This document shows, one piece after another, positions 43,563 through 53,079 of a stretch of DNA of 64,000 nucleotides. Below the pieces are notes generated by a model. The model was not told the DNA's origin and made no database searches. It saw only the letters and a list, made by a program, of their open reading frames with translations. Both the position numbers and the translations under genes were made by a program. Source of the stretch: Bacteroidales bacterium (GTDB lineage Bacteria; Bacteroidota; Bacteroidia; Bacteroidales; WCHB1-69); assembly GCA_017394765.1 (NCBI GenBank), contig JAFPXF010000026.1, positions 62,001 through 126,000 on the forward strand, written 5' to 3'. Every line of letters begins with the position of its first letter. Positions within the stretch are counted from its first letter, which is position 1.

Positions 43563-46157
43563 TTAGAGCATTTTCACGACTTCATTGACGGCATCTTGCA
43601 CACCATCGGGGTTTTTACCTCCCGCCATGGCGAGGTTGGGTTGTCCGCCGCCGCCACCCTGGATGTGCTTGCCCGCGGCACGCACCATCTGCGGGGCGTT
43701 GTACTTGCCCGTGAGGTCGTCGCTGAGCGCCACCACCAAATTGGGCTTGCCCTCGAAGACACTGCCCAATACGATGACGCGGTTGGACTCACCTTTCAGG
43801 TTGTAGGCGGCCTGCCGCAGGATGTCGGGTGCCAAGGTCGTGACCTTGCTCAACAATTGCACGCCATTGACCATGGTGGCCTCCTTGGCCAATTCCTGGC
43901 AGAAGGCAATGGTCTGCTGCTTCTCGAACTCCTCGACCTTGTGGCGATACTGGAGATTGTCGTCGCTCAGCTTCTGAATGGCCTGCAGCAAGTTGGAGGT
44001 GTTGAGCATCTCCTTGCCCTTCCGTAACTGATCCTGGCAGTCGTAGAGGATGTCCTCGGCGGCCATACCCGTGACGGCTTCGATGCGGCGCACGCCGGCG
44101 GCAATGGCTCCCTCGGAGACAATCTTGAAGAAGCCGATGTTGCCCGTGGCGGAGGTGTGCGTGCCCCCGCACAGTTCCACCGCATCACCGAACTGGATGA
44201 CACGCACGAGGTTGCCGTACTTCTCCCCAAAAAGGGCAATGGCGCCTTTGGCGCGCGCCTCCTCGATGGGGACGTCAACATGCTCCTGCAAGGGCAGGTT
44301 TTCGCGTATCAGTTCGTTCACCTTGCGCTCCACCTTGACAATCTCCTCGTCGGTGAGCTTGGCGAAGTGCGAGAAGTCGAAACGCAGACGCTCGGAGGTG
44401 ACCAACGAGCCTTTCTGCTCCACATGTGTGCCGAGGACATGGCGAAGGGCGTGGTCCAACAGGTGCGTGGCCGAATGGTTGTTGGCCGTGCGCTGCCGTT
44501 TGTCGGCATCCACCTTGGCGGTGAACAGTGCCGACGGGTCGGCGGGCAGCTTGTTGGCGAAGTGGATGGTGAGGTTGTTCTCCTTGGTGGTGTTGTAGAT
44601 GGCCACCGACTCGGCACTGCTCTCCAATGTGCCGGTGTCGCCCACCTGTCCGCCAGACTCAGCGTAGAAGGGGGTCTGATCGAGCACGATTTGGAAAAAA
44701 GTCTTGTTTTTGGCGGTGACGCTGCGGTATTTCACAATGCGGCTTTCGCATTGAAGCTCGTGGTAGCCCACAAAGCGGGTGGGGGAGTCATGGGCGATGA
44801 GTTCCACCCAGTCATCGGCGTTGACGGCGGCATCCTTGCGGGAACGCTCCTTCTGCTGCTGCAGCCCGCGTTGGAATCCCTCCATATCGATGGTGAGGTT
44901 CTTCTCGGAGGCGATGAGCTGTGTCAGGTCAATGGGAAATCCGTAGGTGTCGAACAACTCGAAAGCGAAGTCGCCGTCCACGACGCTGCCCTGCAGTTTG
45001 GCACAATAGTTCTCGAACTTGGTGATGCCGGAGTCGAGAGTCTTGAGGAAGGAGGCCTCCTCTTCGCGGACCACTTTTTCGACAAGGGTCTGCTGGGCCT
45101 TGAGTTCCGGGAATTGGTGCCCCATCTGTGCCACGAGGTCGGGGACGAGGGTGGCGATGAAGGGTTCCTTGAATCCTAAGAAGGTGAATCCGTAGCGCAC
45201 GGCGCGGCGCAGGATGCGGCGGATGACATAGCCGGCTCCCGTGTTGGAGGGCAGCTGGCCGTCGGCGATGGCGAAGGTGACGGCGCGCAGGTGGTCGGCC
45301 ACCACGCGCAGGGCCACGTCACTGTCGCGATGGGCTCCGTAGGAAATGCCCGACTTGTCGGCAATCTTTTTGATGATGGGCTGGAAGACATCGGTGTCGT
45401 AGTTCGACTTCTTGTTCTGCACGGCCATGCATAGACGCTCGAACCCCATGCCCGTATCGACGTGCTTGTTGGCCAAGGGCTTCAGCTCGCCCGAAGCGAT
45501 GCGGTTGAACTGCATGAAGACAAGGTTCCAAATCTCAATGACGAGGGGGTTGTCCTTGTTGACAAGCTCACGGCCGGGAGTCTGTTGGCGCTCGGCGTCA
45601 TCGCGCAGGTCGATGTGGATTTCGGAGCAAGGCCCGCAGGGCCCGGTGTCGCCCATCTCCCAGAAGTTGTCTTTCTTGTTGCCCTTGAGAATTCGGTCTT
45701 CGGGCAGGTATGCCTTCCAGAAATCGTATGCCTCCTGGTCGAAGGCGGTGCCGTCCTTTTCGTCACCTTGGAACACGGTGGCGTAGAGACGCTCCTTGTC
45801 GAGCTTCATCACCTCGGTGAGAAACTCCCAGGCGTAGGCGATGGCCTCTTTTTTGAAGTAGTCGCCGAACGACCAGTTGCCCAGCATCTCGAACATGGTG
45901 TGGTGATAGGTGTCACGGCCAACCTCTTCGAGGTCGTTGTGCTTGCCGGAGACACGGAGGCACTTTTGGGAGTCAGCCACACGCGGATGTTCCGCCTTGC
46001 TGTTGCCAAGGAAAATATCCTTGAATTGGTTCATGCCCGCATTGGTGAACATCAAAGTGGGGTCGTTCTTGATCACCATGGGGGCGGAGGGAACGATGTG
46101 GTGCGCCTTGGATTCGAAAAAGCGCAGGAAAGCGTCACGTATTTCTGCTGAAGTCAT
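43563..46157 (-). CDS. alaS: Alanyl-tRNA synthetase
   Basis: 864 residues. Domains in order: class II catalytic core (1-250; motif 2 region HHTMFEMLGNWSFGD), tRNA-recognition helices, the editing domain with HSATHLLDHALRHVLG (His-x3-His) and CGGTH near residue 665, and the C-terminal coiled coil with the DHHA1 tail (GGGGGQPNLAMAGGKN). This is the complete set for charging tRNA-Ala and removing mischarged Ser or Gly. It is slightly shorter than E. coli AlaS but of normal Bacteroidota size. A promoter box lies 22 bases upstream on the minus strand. Confidence 0.97.
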   Translation of the reverse strand: MTSAEIRDAFLRFFESKAHHIVPSAPMVIKNDPTLMFTNAGMNQFKDIFLGNSKAEHPRVADSQKCLRVSGKHNDLEEVGRDTYHHTMFEMLGNWSFGDYFKKEAIAYAWEFLTEVMKLDKERLYATVFQGDEKDGTAFDQEAYDFWKAYLPEDRILKGNKKDNFWEMGDTGPCGPCSEIHIDLRDDAERQQTPGRELVNKDNPLVIEIWNLVFMQFNRIASGELKPLANKHVDTGMGFERLCMAVQNKKSNYDTDVFQPIIKKIADKSGISYGAHRDSDVALRVVADHLRAVTFAIADGQLPSNTGAGYVIRRILRRAVRYGFTFLGFKEPFIATLVPDLVAQMGHQFPELKAQQTLVEKVVREEEASFLKTLDSGITKFENYCAKLQGSVVDGDFAFELFDTYGFPIDLTQLIASEKNLTIDMEGFQRGLQQQKERSRKDAAVNADDWVELIAHDSPTRFVGYHELQCESRIVKYRSVTAKNKTFFQIVLDQTPFYAESGGQVGDTGTLESSAESVAIYNTTKENNLTIHFANKLPADPSALFTAKVDADKRQRTANNHSATHLLDHALRHVLGTHVEQKGSLVTSERLRFDFSHFAKLTDEEIVKVERKVNELIRENLPLQEHVDVPIEEARAKGAIALFGEKYGNLVRVIQFGDAVELCGGTHTSATGNIGFFKIVSEGAIAAGVRRIEAVTGMAAEDILYDCQDQLRKGKEMLNTSNLLQAIQKLSDDNLQYRHKVEEFEKQQTIAFCQELAKEATMVNGVQLLSKVTTLAPDILRQAAYNLKGESNRVIVLGSVFEGKPNLVVALSDDLTGKYNAPQMVRAAGKHIQGGGGGQPNLAMAGGKNPDGVQDAVNEVVKML

Positions 46158-46178
46158 AGTCTTGAAAAATTAAGGCGG

Positions 46179-46186
46179 CAAAAATA
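46179..46186 (-). promoter_or_regulatory. Promoter -7 box of alaS
   Basis: TATTTTTG followed by CCGCC on the minus strand, 22 bases before the alaS start. Confidence 0.6.
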
Positions 46187-46216
46187 CGAAAATTAGCGAT
46201 TAGCTGTCCATCCGTG

Positions 46217-47089
46217 TCAACCTTTGTTGACCTCCTTGTATTTAATGGCGAGGATGTCCTGTTCCAGGGCTGTTTTATCGATGATTTTCTTGAGCATAAT
46301 ATCCAGCTCGCCACCCTCTTTGTAATTGGTGGGTGCGATGTAGTCGGCACGGTTCTGCCGGATGAGGTCGAGGCAGATGTCTTTGGATGACTTGGGACGG
46401 TGCGGGGTGGCCACCGAGTCGGGATTATAGACCGCGATGGTAGTGCCGCCGTAGAGATTGACCATCTTCATGGCGGGCACGTCGGTCTCCCCGTCGCCGA
46501 TGTAGATGAGGTTGGAGAAGGGCACGGCGCGGTCGTCCTCCGCCATCGACTTGTTGATGGAGGTGTTGTCGTAGGAGTTGTAGATGCCCTTGTTGATGCG
46601 GAAGAGGAATTGCGTCTTGTTAGTGTAGTTGACGGCAAGGGCGGGCCAGCAGGCGTTGCCGCTTTCGTCGTATTGGAAGCCGGACGCGAAGATGGTGCGG
46701 AAATGCTTGGCAATGGACGAACCCTTCACAAACTCGCGAAGACCCGAGGAGATGATGAAGTGCTCCAGATGGATGCGTTGTTTGGCCGCATATTGGTTGA
46801 TGCGTTCAAAGTAACTCTCCACCCCCTCGAAAAAGGTGATGCGGGCGCCATACTGCATGAAGGTCTCCTCACGCAGAGAGAGATTCTTCTCGCGTGCCTT
46901 GATGAGCATAAGGTGCATGTAGGCAAGCACCTCGTCCATGTCGTGTTTCTTGGCGAGGGCGTTGGCCTCCTCCCAAAAGTCGCCCTTGTCCATGTGGAGG
47001 TCGGGGATGAAATTGTGCTCCTGCATGTTGCCGGGCGCAAGGGTGCCATCAAAGTCGTAGGCGATGGCCATGTTTCTGTTTTCTACCAT
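46217..47089 (-). CDS. HAD-superfamily hydrolase, phosphoserine-phosphatase-like
   Basis: 290 residues (MAIAYDF at 47071 is an equally good start). The HAD phosphotransfer motif is AYDFDGTLAPGN (nucleophile Asp at about residue 12), motif II is FIISSGLREF, and motifs III/IV are IYIGDGETDVPAMK. The cap is a helical insertion after motif I (about residues 25-95). It removes phosphate from a small molecule; the substrate is not evident. It lies downstream of the OmpA/TPR lipoprotein gene on the same strand, separated by a GC-rich hairpin, and ends 60 bases before the alaS start. Confidence 0.88.
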   Translation of the reverse strand: MVENRNMAIAYDFDGTLAPGNMQEHNFIPDLHMDKGDFWEEANALAKKHDMDEVLAYMHLMLIKAREKNLSLREETFMQYGARITFFEGVESYFERINQYAAKQRIHLEHFIISSGLREFVKGSSIAKHFRTIFASGFQYDESGNACWPALAVNYTNKTQFLFRINKGIYNSYDNTSINKSMAEDDRAVPFSNLIYIGDGETDVPAMKMVNLYGGTTIAVYNPDSVATPHRPKSSKDICLDLIRQNRADYIAPTNYKEGGELDIMLKKIIDKTALEQDILAIKYKEVNKG

Positions 47090-47105
47090 AAATATATTAT
47101 AAATT

Positions 47106-47128
47106 GGGGCGGGTTGGAAGCCCGCCCC
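47106..47128 (-). repeat. GC-rich hairpin between the lipoprotein and HAD genes
   Basis: GGGGCGGG/CCCGCCCC arms with a seven-base loop. Possibly a weak terminator or a fragment of the palindrome families; no T-run follows. Confidence 0.5.
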
Positions 47129-47156
47129 GTAGGTGAATGTTACTTACCACCGAGGA

Positions 47157-48983
47157 CTATTTCACAAGATCCTTGAAGGTGGCAGAGTGACGGTATCTCT
47201 TGAATTCTGCATCCCTCTTGGCTTTCTTCTTGAGAGAAGGATCCTTTTGGAGTGCAACGGCGAGGTTGGCATAGACTTCGCTCTCGTCTTTGAGGCGGGC
47301 GGCGAGCACGGCCTTCAGGTAGGCGGTCTTGGCGTCCACGTTGGTGATGCAGTAGAGCGTGTTATGTGCGGAGGTGTAATCCTTGTTGAGGATTTGCACA
47401 AGGGCGGTGTTGTAGTCGCAAGTGCGGTTGCCCATCAGCTGCACGGCCTTGTTGTAGTCGCCGTCGAGAATGCTGTACATGCCCAACACATAGTCTTGGT
47501 TGACAGGATCCACGGAGGCATTCTTGGAATTTTCGAACTGGGTGCGGGCCTCGGCGTAATTGCCTTGCAGGAACTGTGCAAGCGCTAAGTTGTTCAGCAC
47601 AATACCGTTGTTGGGAGTGATGGCGGCAGCCTTGTTGAAGTTGCTGACAGCATCGTCCAGAGCATCCACATTGCTGTTTTCGTAGTATTCGTTCAAGGCC
47701 AGCACGCCAAGGTTGTTGTAGGCACGCCAGTCGCCTTCGGTGGCACGGTCGTTGATAAGAGCGTTGTAGATGGCCTTCTGGTCGTCAATGTTGTTGCAAA
47801 CGGAAGCGGCGTAAAGACGCTCGTTGACGGAGAAATCCTTCGGAGTGGCAAGCACCTTCTGGATGAGCTCGGCATCGGTGTAATTCTCATGCTTTTTGCA
47901 GATGAGCTGCATCTCGGCACGACGCAACGGCGGCAGGATGGCATCCGCGATTTCAGGGTAGATGTCCGTCATCTCGCGAATCTTCTGCTCACGCATGTCG
48001 TTGTTGGCCTGCGATTTCACCACGTTGAGGATTTGGTTCTTCTGCGCCATGTTCGACTTCTCGATGGCCAACTCGAAGCCGTCCCAGTCCTCGCCCTTGG
48101 CATTGTTGATGTATTCGAAAGAAGGCATGCGAAGGTCTTTCAACTTGATGTTGTTCTTCTTGGCATAATCCTTCAGATATTTGTTGTACTGTTCCTGGAA
48201 CCATTTCTTGCCTTGCTCGAAACGGCGTTCCGAGAGACCCTGGTTGTTGCTCTCCTCGCCTTCGGGAGATGCCCATCCGGAGATGACCACACGGTCGATA
48301 AGGTTGCCCTCGTTGAGGAATTCGATGAATTTGCGGATGGAATCCTTGGCGGCCTTCGACTTGTTGTTGGGGTTGTTCCAGTTCATGTTGGAACTGTTGA
48401 GGTCGAAGTAGATGATAGCCGTCTTGCCCGTGTATTCCGGGGTGAAGCGGTGCGGGGCCTGGATGAAGTTGCCTCCGGTGCTGGCATCCTGCGAAATGAT
48501 GGGCTGCAGCCCGATGCGGGATGCGGTGTTGGAAATGCCCTCGCCGAGGTTCTTCTCAGGCTTCAGGTCGGCGGATTTTTTCTTCATATTGGCTACTCCG
48601 TTGACCACAATCTCGGCGGTCTCCATGGATTCGTCAAACTTGAAGGTGCCGCTCTTGGAGAAAGTGCCGCCCGTCTTGTATTTGATGGGGGTGCCTTCGC
48701 CCTTGGCCTTCTCACCCTTGAGTGTGATGGTGGTGAAGGGCTGCAGGTTGACACCGTCCACCTTAAGGGACGGGGAAAGCACCATCTGGGCTTTCTTCTT
48801 CATGTATTTCGGAGGGATGGTGCCCTTGATGGTGTAGGCCACCTCGCCGCCCTTGTTTTCCAAGTCCGGATTGTCAAGCGTGATGCTGACATCGGGATAT
48901 TTGGATACCATTTTTCCTAAGCCGCAGCTGGACATCAGTGCTGCAACGAGGATTGTCAGTCCTAAAACATAGATTCTTTTCAT
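47157..48983 (-). CDS. OmpA-like/TPR outer-membrane lipoprotein
   Basis: 608 residues. Type II signal peptide MKRIYVLGLTILVAALMSSC (lipobox LMSSC). An Ig-like region (about 25-190) follows. An OmpA-type peptidoglycan-binding domain comes next (about 190-270: IIYFDLNSSNMNW; VVISGWASPEGEESN; GLSERRFEQGKKWF). The C-terminal half carries helical TPR-like units (NLGVLALNEYYENSN; NNLALAQFLQGNYAEARTQF). The order OmpA domain then TPR is the reverse of the more common Bacteroidota arrangement. It probably links the outer membrane to peptidoglycan and scaffolds partners. It has its own promoter box upstream. Confidence 0.83.
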   Translation of the reverse strand: MKRIYVLGLTILVAALMSSCGLGKMVSKYPDVSITLDNPDLENKGGEVAYTIKGTIPPKYMKKKAQMVLSPSLKVDGVNLQPFTTITLKGEKAKGEGTPIKYKTGGTFSKSGTFKFDESMETAEIVVNGVANMKKKSADLKPEKNLGEGISNTASRIGLQPIISQDASTGGNFIQAPHRFTPEYTGKTAIIYFDLNSSNMNWNNPNNKSKAAKDSIRKFIEFLNEGNLIDRVVISGWASPEGEESNNQGLSERRFEQGKKWFQEQYNKYLKDYAKKNNIKLKDLRMPSFEYINNAKGEDWDGFELAIEKSNMAQKNQILNVVKSQANNDMREQKIREMTDIYPEIADAILPPLRRAEMQLICKKHENYTDAELIQKVLATPKDFSVNERLYAASVCNNIDDQKAIYNALINDRATEGDWRAYNNLGVLALNEYYENSNVDALDDAVSNFNKAAAITPNNGIVLNNLALAQFLQGNYAEARTQFENSKNASVDPVNQDYVLGMYSILDGDYNKAVQLMGNRTCDYNTALVQILNKDYTSAHNTLYCITNVDAKTAYLKAVLAARLKDESEVYANLAVALQKDPSLKKKAKRDAEFKRYRHSATFKDLVK

Positions 48984-49040
48984 TGTCTGGTAATGTATTT
49001 TGTTGATTTTTAATTATTTATTTATCGTTGAAAAAACGCA

Positions 49041-49048
49041 CAAATATA
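49041..49048 (-). promoter_or_regulatory. Promoter -7 box of the OmpA/TPR lipoprotein gene
   Basis: TATATTTG followed by TGCG on the minus strand, 58 bases before the start. Confidence 0.5.
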
Positions 49049-49091
49049 CACAATATTTTGAATGCTTTATATCCAAAATATGGGAAATTTG

Positions 49092-50894
49092 TTATCCGAC
49101 CATCAAATATAAATCCGGATACTGGTGTTTCGACTCCTTCTTGTGGCGAGTGAGGGCGAAGGCGAGGGTCAAGGTGCCGATACGTCCGATATACATGTCG
49201 AAGATGAGGACGGTCTTGGCCAAGGTATTCCATTCGGCGCAGATGCCCGTGGAGAGACCGCAGGTGGCAAACGCCGAGGTGGTCTCGAAAATGGCGTCCT
49301 TGAGCGAGGCCGCCGGCTCCACCAGGGTCAACATAAAGACTGAAATGAGGATGAACGAGAAGGTCATCGTGACAATCGAACTGGCACGGTCAACCAATTC
49401 GTAGGAGATGGTTTTATGTTGAAACTCGATGTGTTTCTTGCCTTGGATGGTGGCCCACACCGACTTGATGAGCACGAAGAATGTGGTGGTCTTGATGCCG
49501 CCGCCTGTGGAGCTCGGTGAACCGCCGATGAACATCAGGACGATAATCATGATCACGGAAGGTAATGCCATTGAGTTGATGTCCAGAATCATAAAGCCGG
49601 ATGTGCGGCATGTGGCGATTTCAAAAAAGGCAGTGAACATCTTGTCAAACAGACTCCCTTGGCCCGCAAGGGCATGGTTGCGCTCGATCAGGAAAAAGAG
49701 GACGGTGCAAACAAAGATCAGCCCTAATGTCGTGATGAGTATGATTTTGGTCTGGGGCATCAAACTCTTCCACGGATATTTCTTGCGCTCCCGGATGTAA
49801 CGCGGGCTGAAGAAGTCCCGGATGGTGAGGAAACCGATGCCACCTAAAAAGACCAGGATCATGATGATGACCTGCGGGAAATAACTATGGGCACTGCCAA
49901 GTTCCAACAAACTCTTGTCTATCAATACAAAACCGCCGTTGTTAAAGGCGGAGACAGTGTAGAAGAGCGAAAAGAAGAGGTTTTCGCTGGAGGAGGTGAA
50001 GAACCCTGTGTTTTTCCAATAGGTATAGAGCAGAATAACACCCACAGCCTCAATGATAAAGGTGGTGATGACAATGCTGCGCAACAGGGAGAAGGAGTCG
50101 GAGAGCTTCGTGGCCATCATGTCGCGCACCATGTATTGGTAGCGCAGTCCTACGGAGGAGCGCGCGAGGAAAGTCGTGAAAAAGGTTGCAAAGGAGAGGA
50201 TGCTCATACCACCCAACTGGATGAGAATCATGATGACAATCTGCCCTTTTATGGTGAAACACCCCGAGGTGCTCACCACGGAAAGCCCTGTGATGCAGCT
50301 GGCACTCGTGGCGGTGAACAGGGCGTCGATGAAGGAGATGCCGTCGTAGGTCATGCGCGGCATCATCAACAGAATGGTACCGAAAGTGATAAGAATCAAA
50401 AAGGAAAGCACCATCAAAATCGGCGGACTGAGGTTGTATTTGCCAATCGTGCTGCTCATCTTCGCCATCTCGATGAGCACCATCACCAAGAAATAAACCT
50501 GGACAAAAAGAATATAGTAGTTTTCGAAATTCTCAGTGGAAAAAAATCGGAAATGGAAGATGGCGACAGACAGAAACTGTGTGATTAATATACATATAAT
50601 AAGAAACTCAAACCACGATCGCTTGATGAATTCCTTGCGGTGCAGCGAGTAAAAGAGCAGTATGAAATATTTCAGGATATAGAAAAGCAAACTGCCATAG
50701 ATGATCCAACGGATGAGATTTTTGATGGGCAGGGAAATATAGAGCCCGTGGTAGCAAATGATGCAGACGATAGTGATCAGGGAAACAAGCACGCTGAGTA
50801 TCTGCAGAATGCGTTGCACCCGCCCTTTGTATTGGGCAATGTGCAGACGGCGTTTGCTTTCATATACTTTATGGGAGTGGCGAAGCCCGAACAT
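49092..50894 (-). CDS. trkH: TrkH/KtrB-type potassium transporter, membrane subunit
   Basis: 600 residues, four repeated M1-P-M2 units of the Trk/Ktr family. The four selectivity-filter loops can be read as TSASCITGLSVVS, AFNNGGFVLI, CRTSGFMILD and FATCGLSTGIC; each has the central Gly of the filter. Roughly 110 residues with extra helices precede the first unit. It imports K+ (or Na+/K+) together with the TrkA-type subunit, whose stop overlaps this start by one base (TGATG). The pair is therefore one operon expressed from the trkA promoter. Confidence 0.94.
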   Translation of the reverse strand: MFGLRHSHKVYESKRRLHIAQYKGRVQRILQILSVLVSLITIVCIICYHGLYISLPIKNLIRWIIYGSLLFYILKYFILLFYSLHRKEFIKRSWFEFLIICILITQFLSVAIFHFRFFSTENFENYYILFVQVYFLVMVLIEMAKMSSTIGKYNLSPPILMVLSFLILITFGTILLMMPRMTYDGISFIDALFTATSASCITGLSVVSTSGCFTIKGQIVIMILIQLGGMSILSFATFFTTFLARSSVGLRYQYMVRDMMATKLSDSFSLLRSIVITTFIIEAVGVILLYTYWKNTGFFTSSSENLFFSLFYTVSAFNNGGFVLIDKSLLELGSAHSYFPQVIIMILVFLGGIGFLTIRDFFSPRYIRERKKYPWKSLMPQTKIILITTLGLIFVCTVLFFLIERNHALAGQGSLFDKMFTAFFEIATCRTSGFMILDINSMALPSVIMIIVLMFIGGSPSSTGGGIKTTTFFVLIKSVWATIQGKKHIEFQHKTISYELVDRASSIVTMTFSFILISVFMLTLVEPAASLKDAIFETTSAFATCGLSTGICAEWNTLAKTVLIFDMYIGRIGTLTLAFALTRHKKESKHQYPDLYLMVG

Positions 50895-51589
50895 CAGAGA
50901 TTGATCTTGATGAAACTGTCAATATCGTGTTCCTTGCCGAAAAGGACGAACACGTCGCCATCCTCGATTTCGGTCTTGTTGTCAGGCACACCGAGGATGT
51001 GCTGATTGGTGCCGAGTTTGTCGTTGACGACCTCTTCGAAATTGCGGCGGATGGTAATCAGGCTGAGCTTGTGGTTGTCGCGGAAGTTGATGTCGCCGAG
51101 GGTGAGTCCGATGAGGCTGTTAGGGGCGATGACCTCCGCAATCTTGTAGTCGTCAGCGAGTTGGAGATAGGAGATCATGTTGGGGTTGGAGAGGCGTTCG
51201 GCGAGGATGGCGCCGACCTCGTCCTCCGGGGAGAGGAACTCCGTGATGCCCATCTTCTCGAGGATGGTGCGTTGGCTTTTGCCCATGACGCGGCAGATGA
51301 TGCGGTTGACCCCAAGGTCGAGCAGGTTGGCCGTGCAGAGAAGTCTTCCCACAAAGTCGTTGCCGATGGCCACGATGACGGCGTCAAAATCCTGGATGTT
51401 CTCGTTCTGAAGCGCGCGCTTGCTGGTGGCGTCGGCGCAGACGGCGTATGCCACCTCTTCCGAGATGTCTTGTACCACACTGATGTTGGAATCCACCACG
51501 AGGACTTCGAAGCCCTTTTCGGAAAGGGCGCGACTGATGGCCTGGCCGAAGTGGCCGGCCCCGATAACCGCAAATTTCTCTTGTGCCAT
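50894..51589 (-). CDS. trkA: TrkA/KtrA-type potassium transporter, NAD-binding regulatory subunit
   Basis: 231 residues. An RCK_N Rossmann domain (FAVIGAGHFGQAISRALSE, acidic end of strand 2 in VVDSN) is followed by an RCK_C domain (about 140-231). A single-RCK protein of this length gates the TrkH/KtrB channel on binding nucleotides. It is translationally coupled to trkH by a TGATG overlap. It diverges from purB; the two promoter boxes lie 27 bases apart. Confidence 0.95.
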   Translation of the reverse strand: MAQEKFAVIGAGHFGQAISRALSEKGFEVLVVDSNISVVQDISEEVAYAVCADATSKRALQNENIQDFDAVIVAIGNDFVGRLLCTANLLDLGVNRIICRVMGKSQRTILEKMGITEFLSPEDEVGAILAERLSNPNMISYLQLADDYKIAEVIAPNSLIGLTLGDINFRDNHKLSLITIRRNFEEVVNDKLGTNQHILGVPDNKTEIEDGDVFVLFGKEHDIDSFIKINL

Positions 51590-51606
51590 ATAGCAAAAAA
51601 TTTCGG

Positions 51607-51614
51607 CAAAAATA
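51607..51614 (-). promoter_or_regulatory. Promoter -7 box of trkA-trkH
   Basis: TATTTTTG followed by CCG on the minus strand, 18 bases before the trkA start. Confidence 0.6.
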
Positions 51615-51640
51615 CAAAAAAAACTTTCAAATAAAATGTG

Positions 51641-51648
51641 TATGTTTG
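51641..51648 (+). promoter_or_regulatory. Promoter -7 box of purB
   Basis: TATGTTTG followed by CACC, matching TAnnTTTG, 22 bases before purB. Confidence 0.65.
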
Positions 51649-51669
51649 CACCTCCAATAAAACAATGCT

Positions 51670-52977
51670 ATGATACCACGTTATTCCCGCCCGGAGATGA
51701 GCGCCGTTTGGACCGAAGAGAACAAGTTCGGTGCCTATTTGAAAGTCGAAATTGAAGCCGCCGCCGCATGGAGCGAGCTGGGGGTGATTCCCGCCGAAGA
51801 TGTCCGCAAGCTGCGTGAAAAGGCCACCTTCAAGGTGGAGCGTATCTATGAAATCGAGCAGCAAACCCGCCACGACATTGTGGCCTTCACCCGCGCCGTC
51901 AGCGAATCACTGGGCGACGAGCGCAAATGGGTCCACTACGGCCTGACCTCCACCGACGTGGTGGACACCGCCAACGGCTATCTGCTGAAACAGGCCAACA
52001 CCATCCTCCGACAGGATCTCGTGCATTTCATGGAAATATTGAAAAAACGTGCATACGAGTTCCAAAACACCCCTTGCATCGGACGCACGCACGGCGTACA
52101 TGCCGACATCACCGCGCTCGGACTCAAATGGGCCTTGTGGTACGAGGAGATGAAACGCAACCTCACCCGCTTCGACATGGCCGCTGCCGATGTGGAGTGC
52201 GGCAAAATCAGCGGTGCCGTCGGCAACTTCGCCAACACCCCGCCTTTTGTGCAGGACTACGTTTGCGAGAAACTGGGCATCCACTCTGCCAACATCTCCA
52301 CCCAGGTGCTGCAGCGCGACCGCCACGCCCACTACATGGGCACCCTTGCCCTCATCGGCTCCACCATGGAGCAGATGGCCATGGAAGTGCGCCATTGGCA
52401 ACGCACGGAACTCCGTGAGGCCGAAGAGGCTTTCAGCAAGGGCCAGAAGGGCTCCTCCGCTATGCCCCACAAACGCAACCCTATCGGCAGCGAGAACATC
52501 TGCGGCTGTGCACGCATCCTCCGGGGATACATGCTTTCCGCTTACGAGGATATCCCCCTTTGGCACGAACGCGACATCTCCCACTCCTCCGCCGAGCGCA
52601 TCATGCTCCCCGATGCCACCATCCTCCTCGACTATATGCTCAATCGCTTTGGACGCATCCTCGAGAATTTGGTCGTTTTCCCAGACAATATGCTCCAGCA
52701 TATCTACATGACTCACAAGGTGATCTTTGCGCAACGTGTCATGACAGCCCTCATCAACAAGGGCTTCGCCCGCGAGGCCGCCTACGACCTCGTGCAACCC
52801 ATCGCCATGAAAGCATGGTTCGACGGTGAAGACTACCAGGAACTCCTGCTGCAAAATGAGACCATCCGCGCTAATTTCACCCCCGAAGAGCTGGCCCAGT
52901 GCTTTACACTCGAATACTACATGAAAGAGGTGCCGACTATTTTTGAGAGAGTGTTTGGGGAGAAAAGTGAGAATTAA
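51670..52977 (+). CDS. purB: Adenylosuccinate lyase
   Basis: 435 residues of the fumarase/aspartase superfamily. Removes fumarate from SAICAR and adenylosuccinate in purine synthesis. The superfamily signature [16 protein letters not shown] is at about residues 260-275 with the catalytic Ser, and the general acid His region is [25 protein letters not shown]. The overall helical bundle length is that of the short bacterial form. It has its own promoter and is separated from upp by an AT-rich repeat spacer. Confidence 0.97.
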   Translation: MIPRYSRPEMSAVWTEENKFGAYLKVEIEAAAAWSELGVIPAEDVRKLREKATFKVERIYEIEQQTRHDIVAFTRAVSESLGDERKWVHYGLTSTDVVDTANGYLLKQANTILRQDLVHFMEILKKRAYEFQNTPCIGRTHGVHADITALGLKWALWYEEMKRNLTRFDMAAADVECGKISGAVGNFANTPPFVQDYVCEKLGIHSANISTQVLQRDRHAHYMGTLALIGSTMEQMAMEVRHWQRTELREAEEAFSKGQKGSSAMPHKRNPIGSENICGCARILRGYMLSAYEDIPLWHERDISHSSAERIMLPDATILLDYMLNRFGRILENLVVFPDNMLQHIYMTHKVIFAQRVMTALINKGFAREAAYDLVQPIAMKAWFDGEDYQELLLQNETIRANFTPEELAQCFTLEYYMKEVPTIFERVFGEKSEN

Positions 52978-53037
52978 ACTGCTAAATTATTAAATCATTA
53001 AATATTAAGAGATTATGTGGTTGAGGGTTGGGGTGAG

Positions 53038-53078
53038 TAACTAAGAAATTAAGAAACTAAGTAATTAAGTAATTAAGA
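53038..53078 (+). repeat. AT-rich AAGAAACTAAGAAATTAAG repeat (copy 3)
   Basis: Tandem TAACTAAGAAATTAAG units leading directly up to the upp start codon; same family as at 29905 and 34181. Confidence 0.65.
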
Positions 53079-53079
53079 T

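Noticed and set aside
44157..45179. 340-codon open frame opposite alaS
   Set aside because: Antisense shadow of the alaS catalytic and editing domains.
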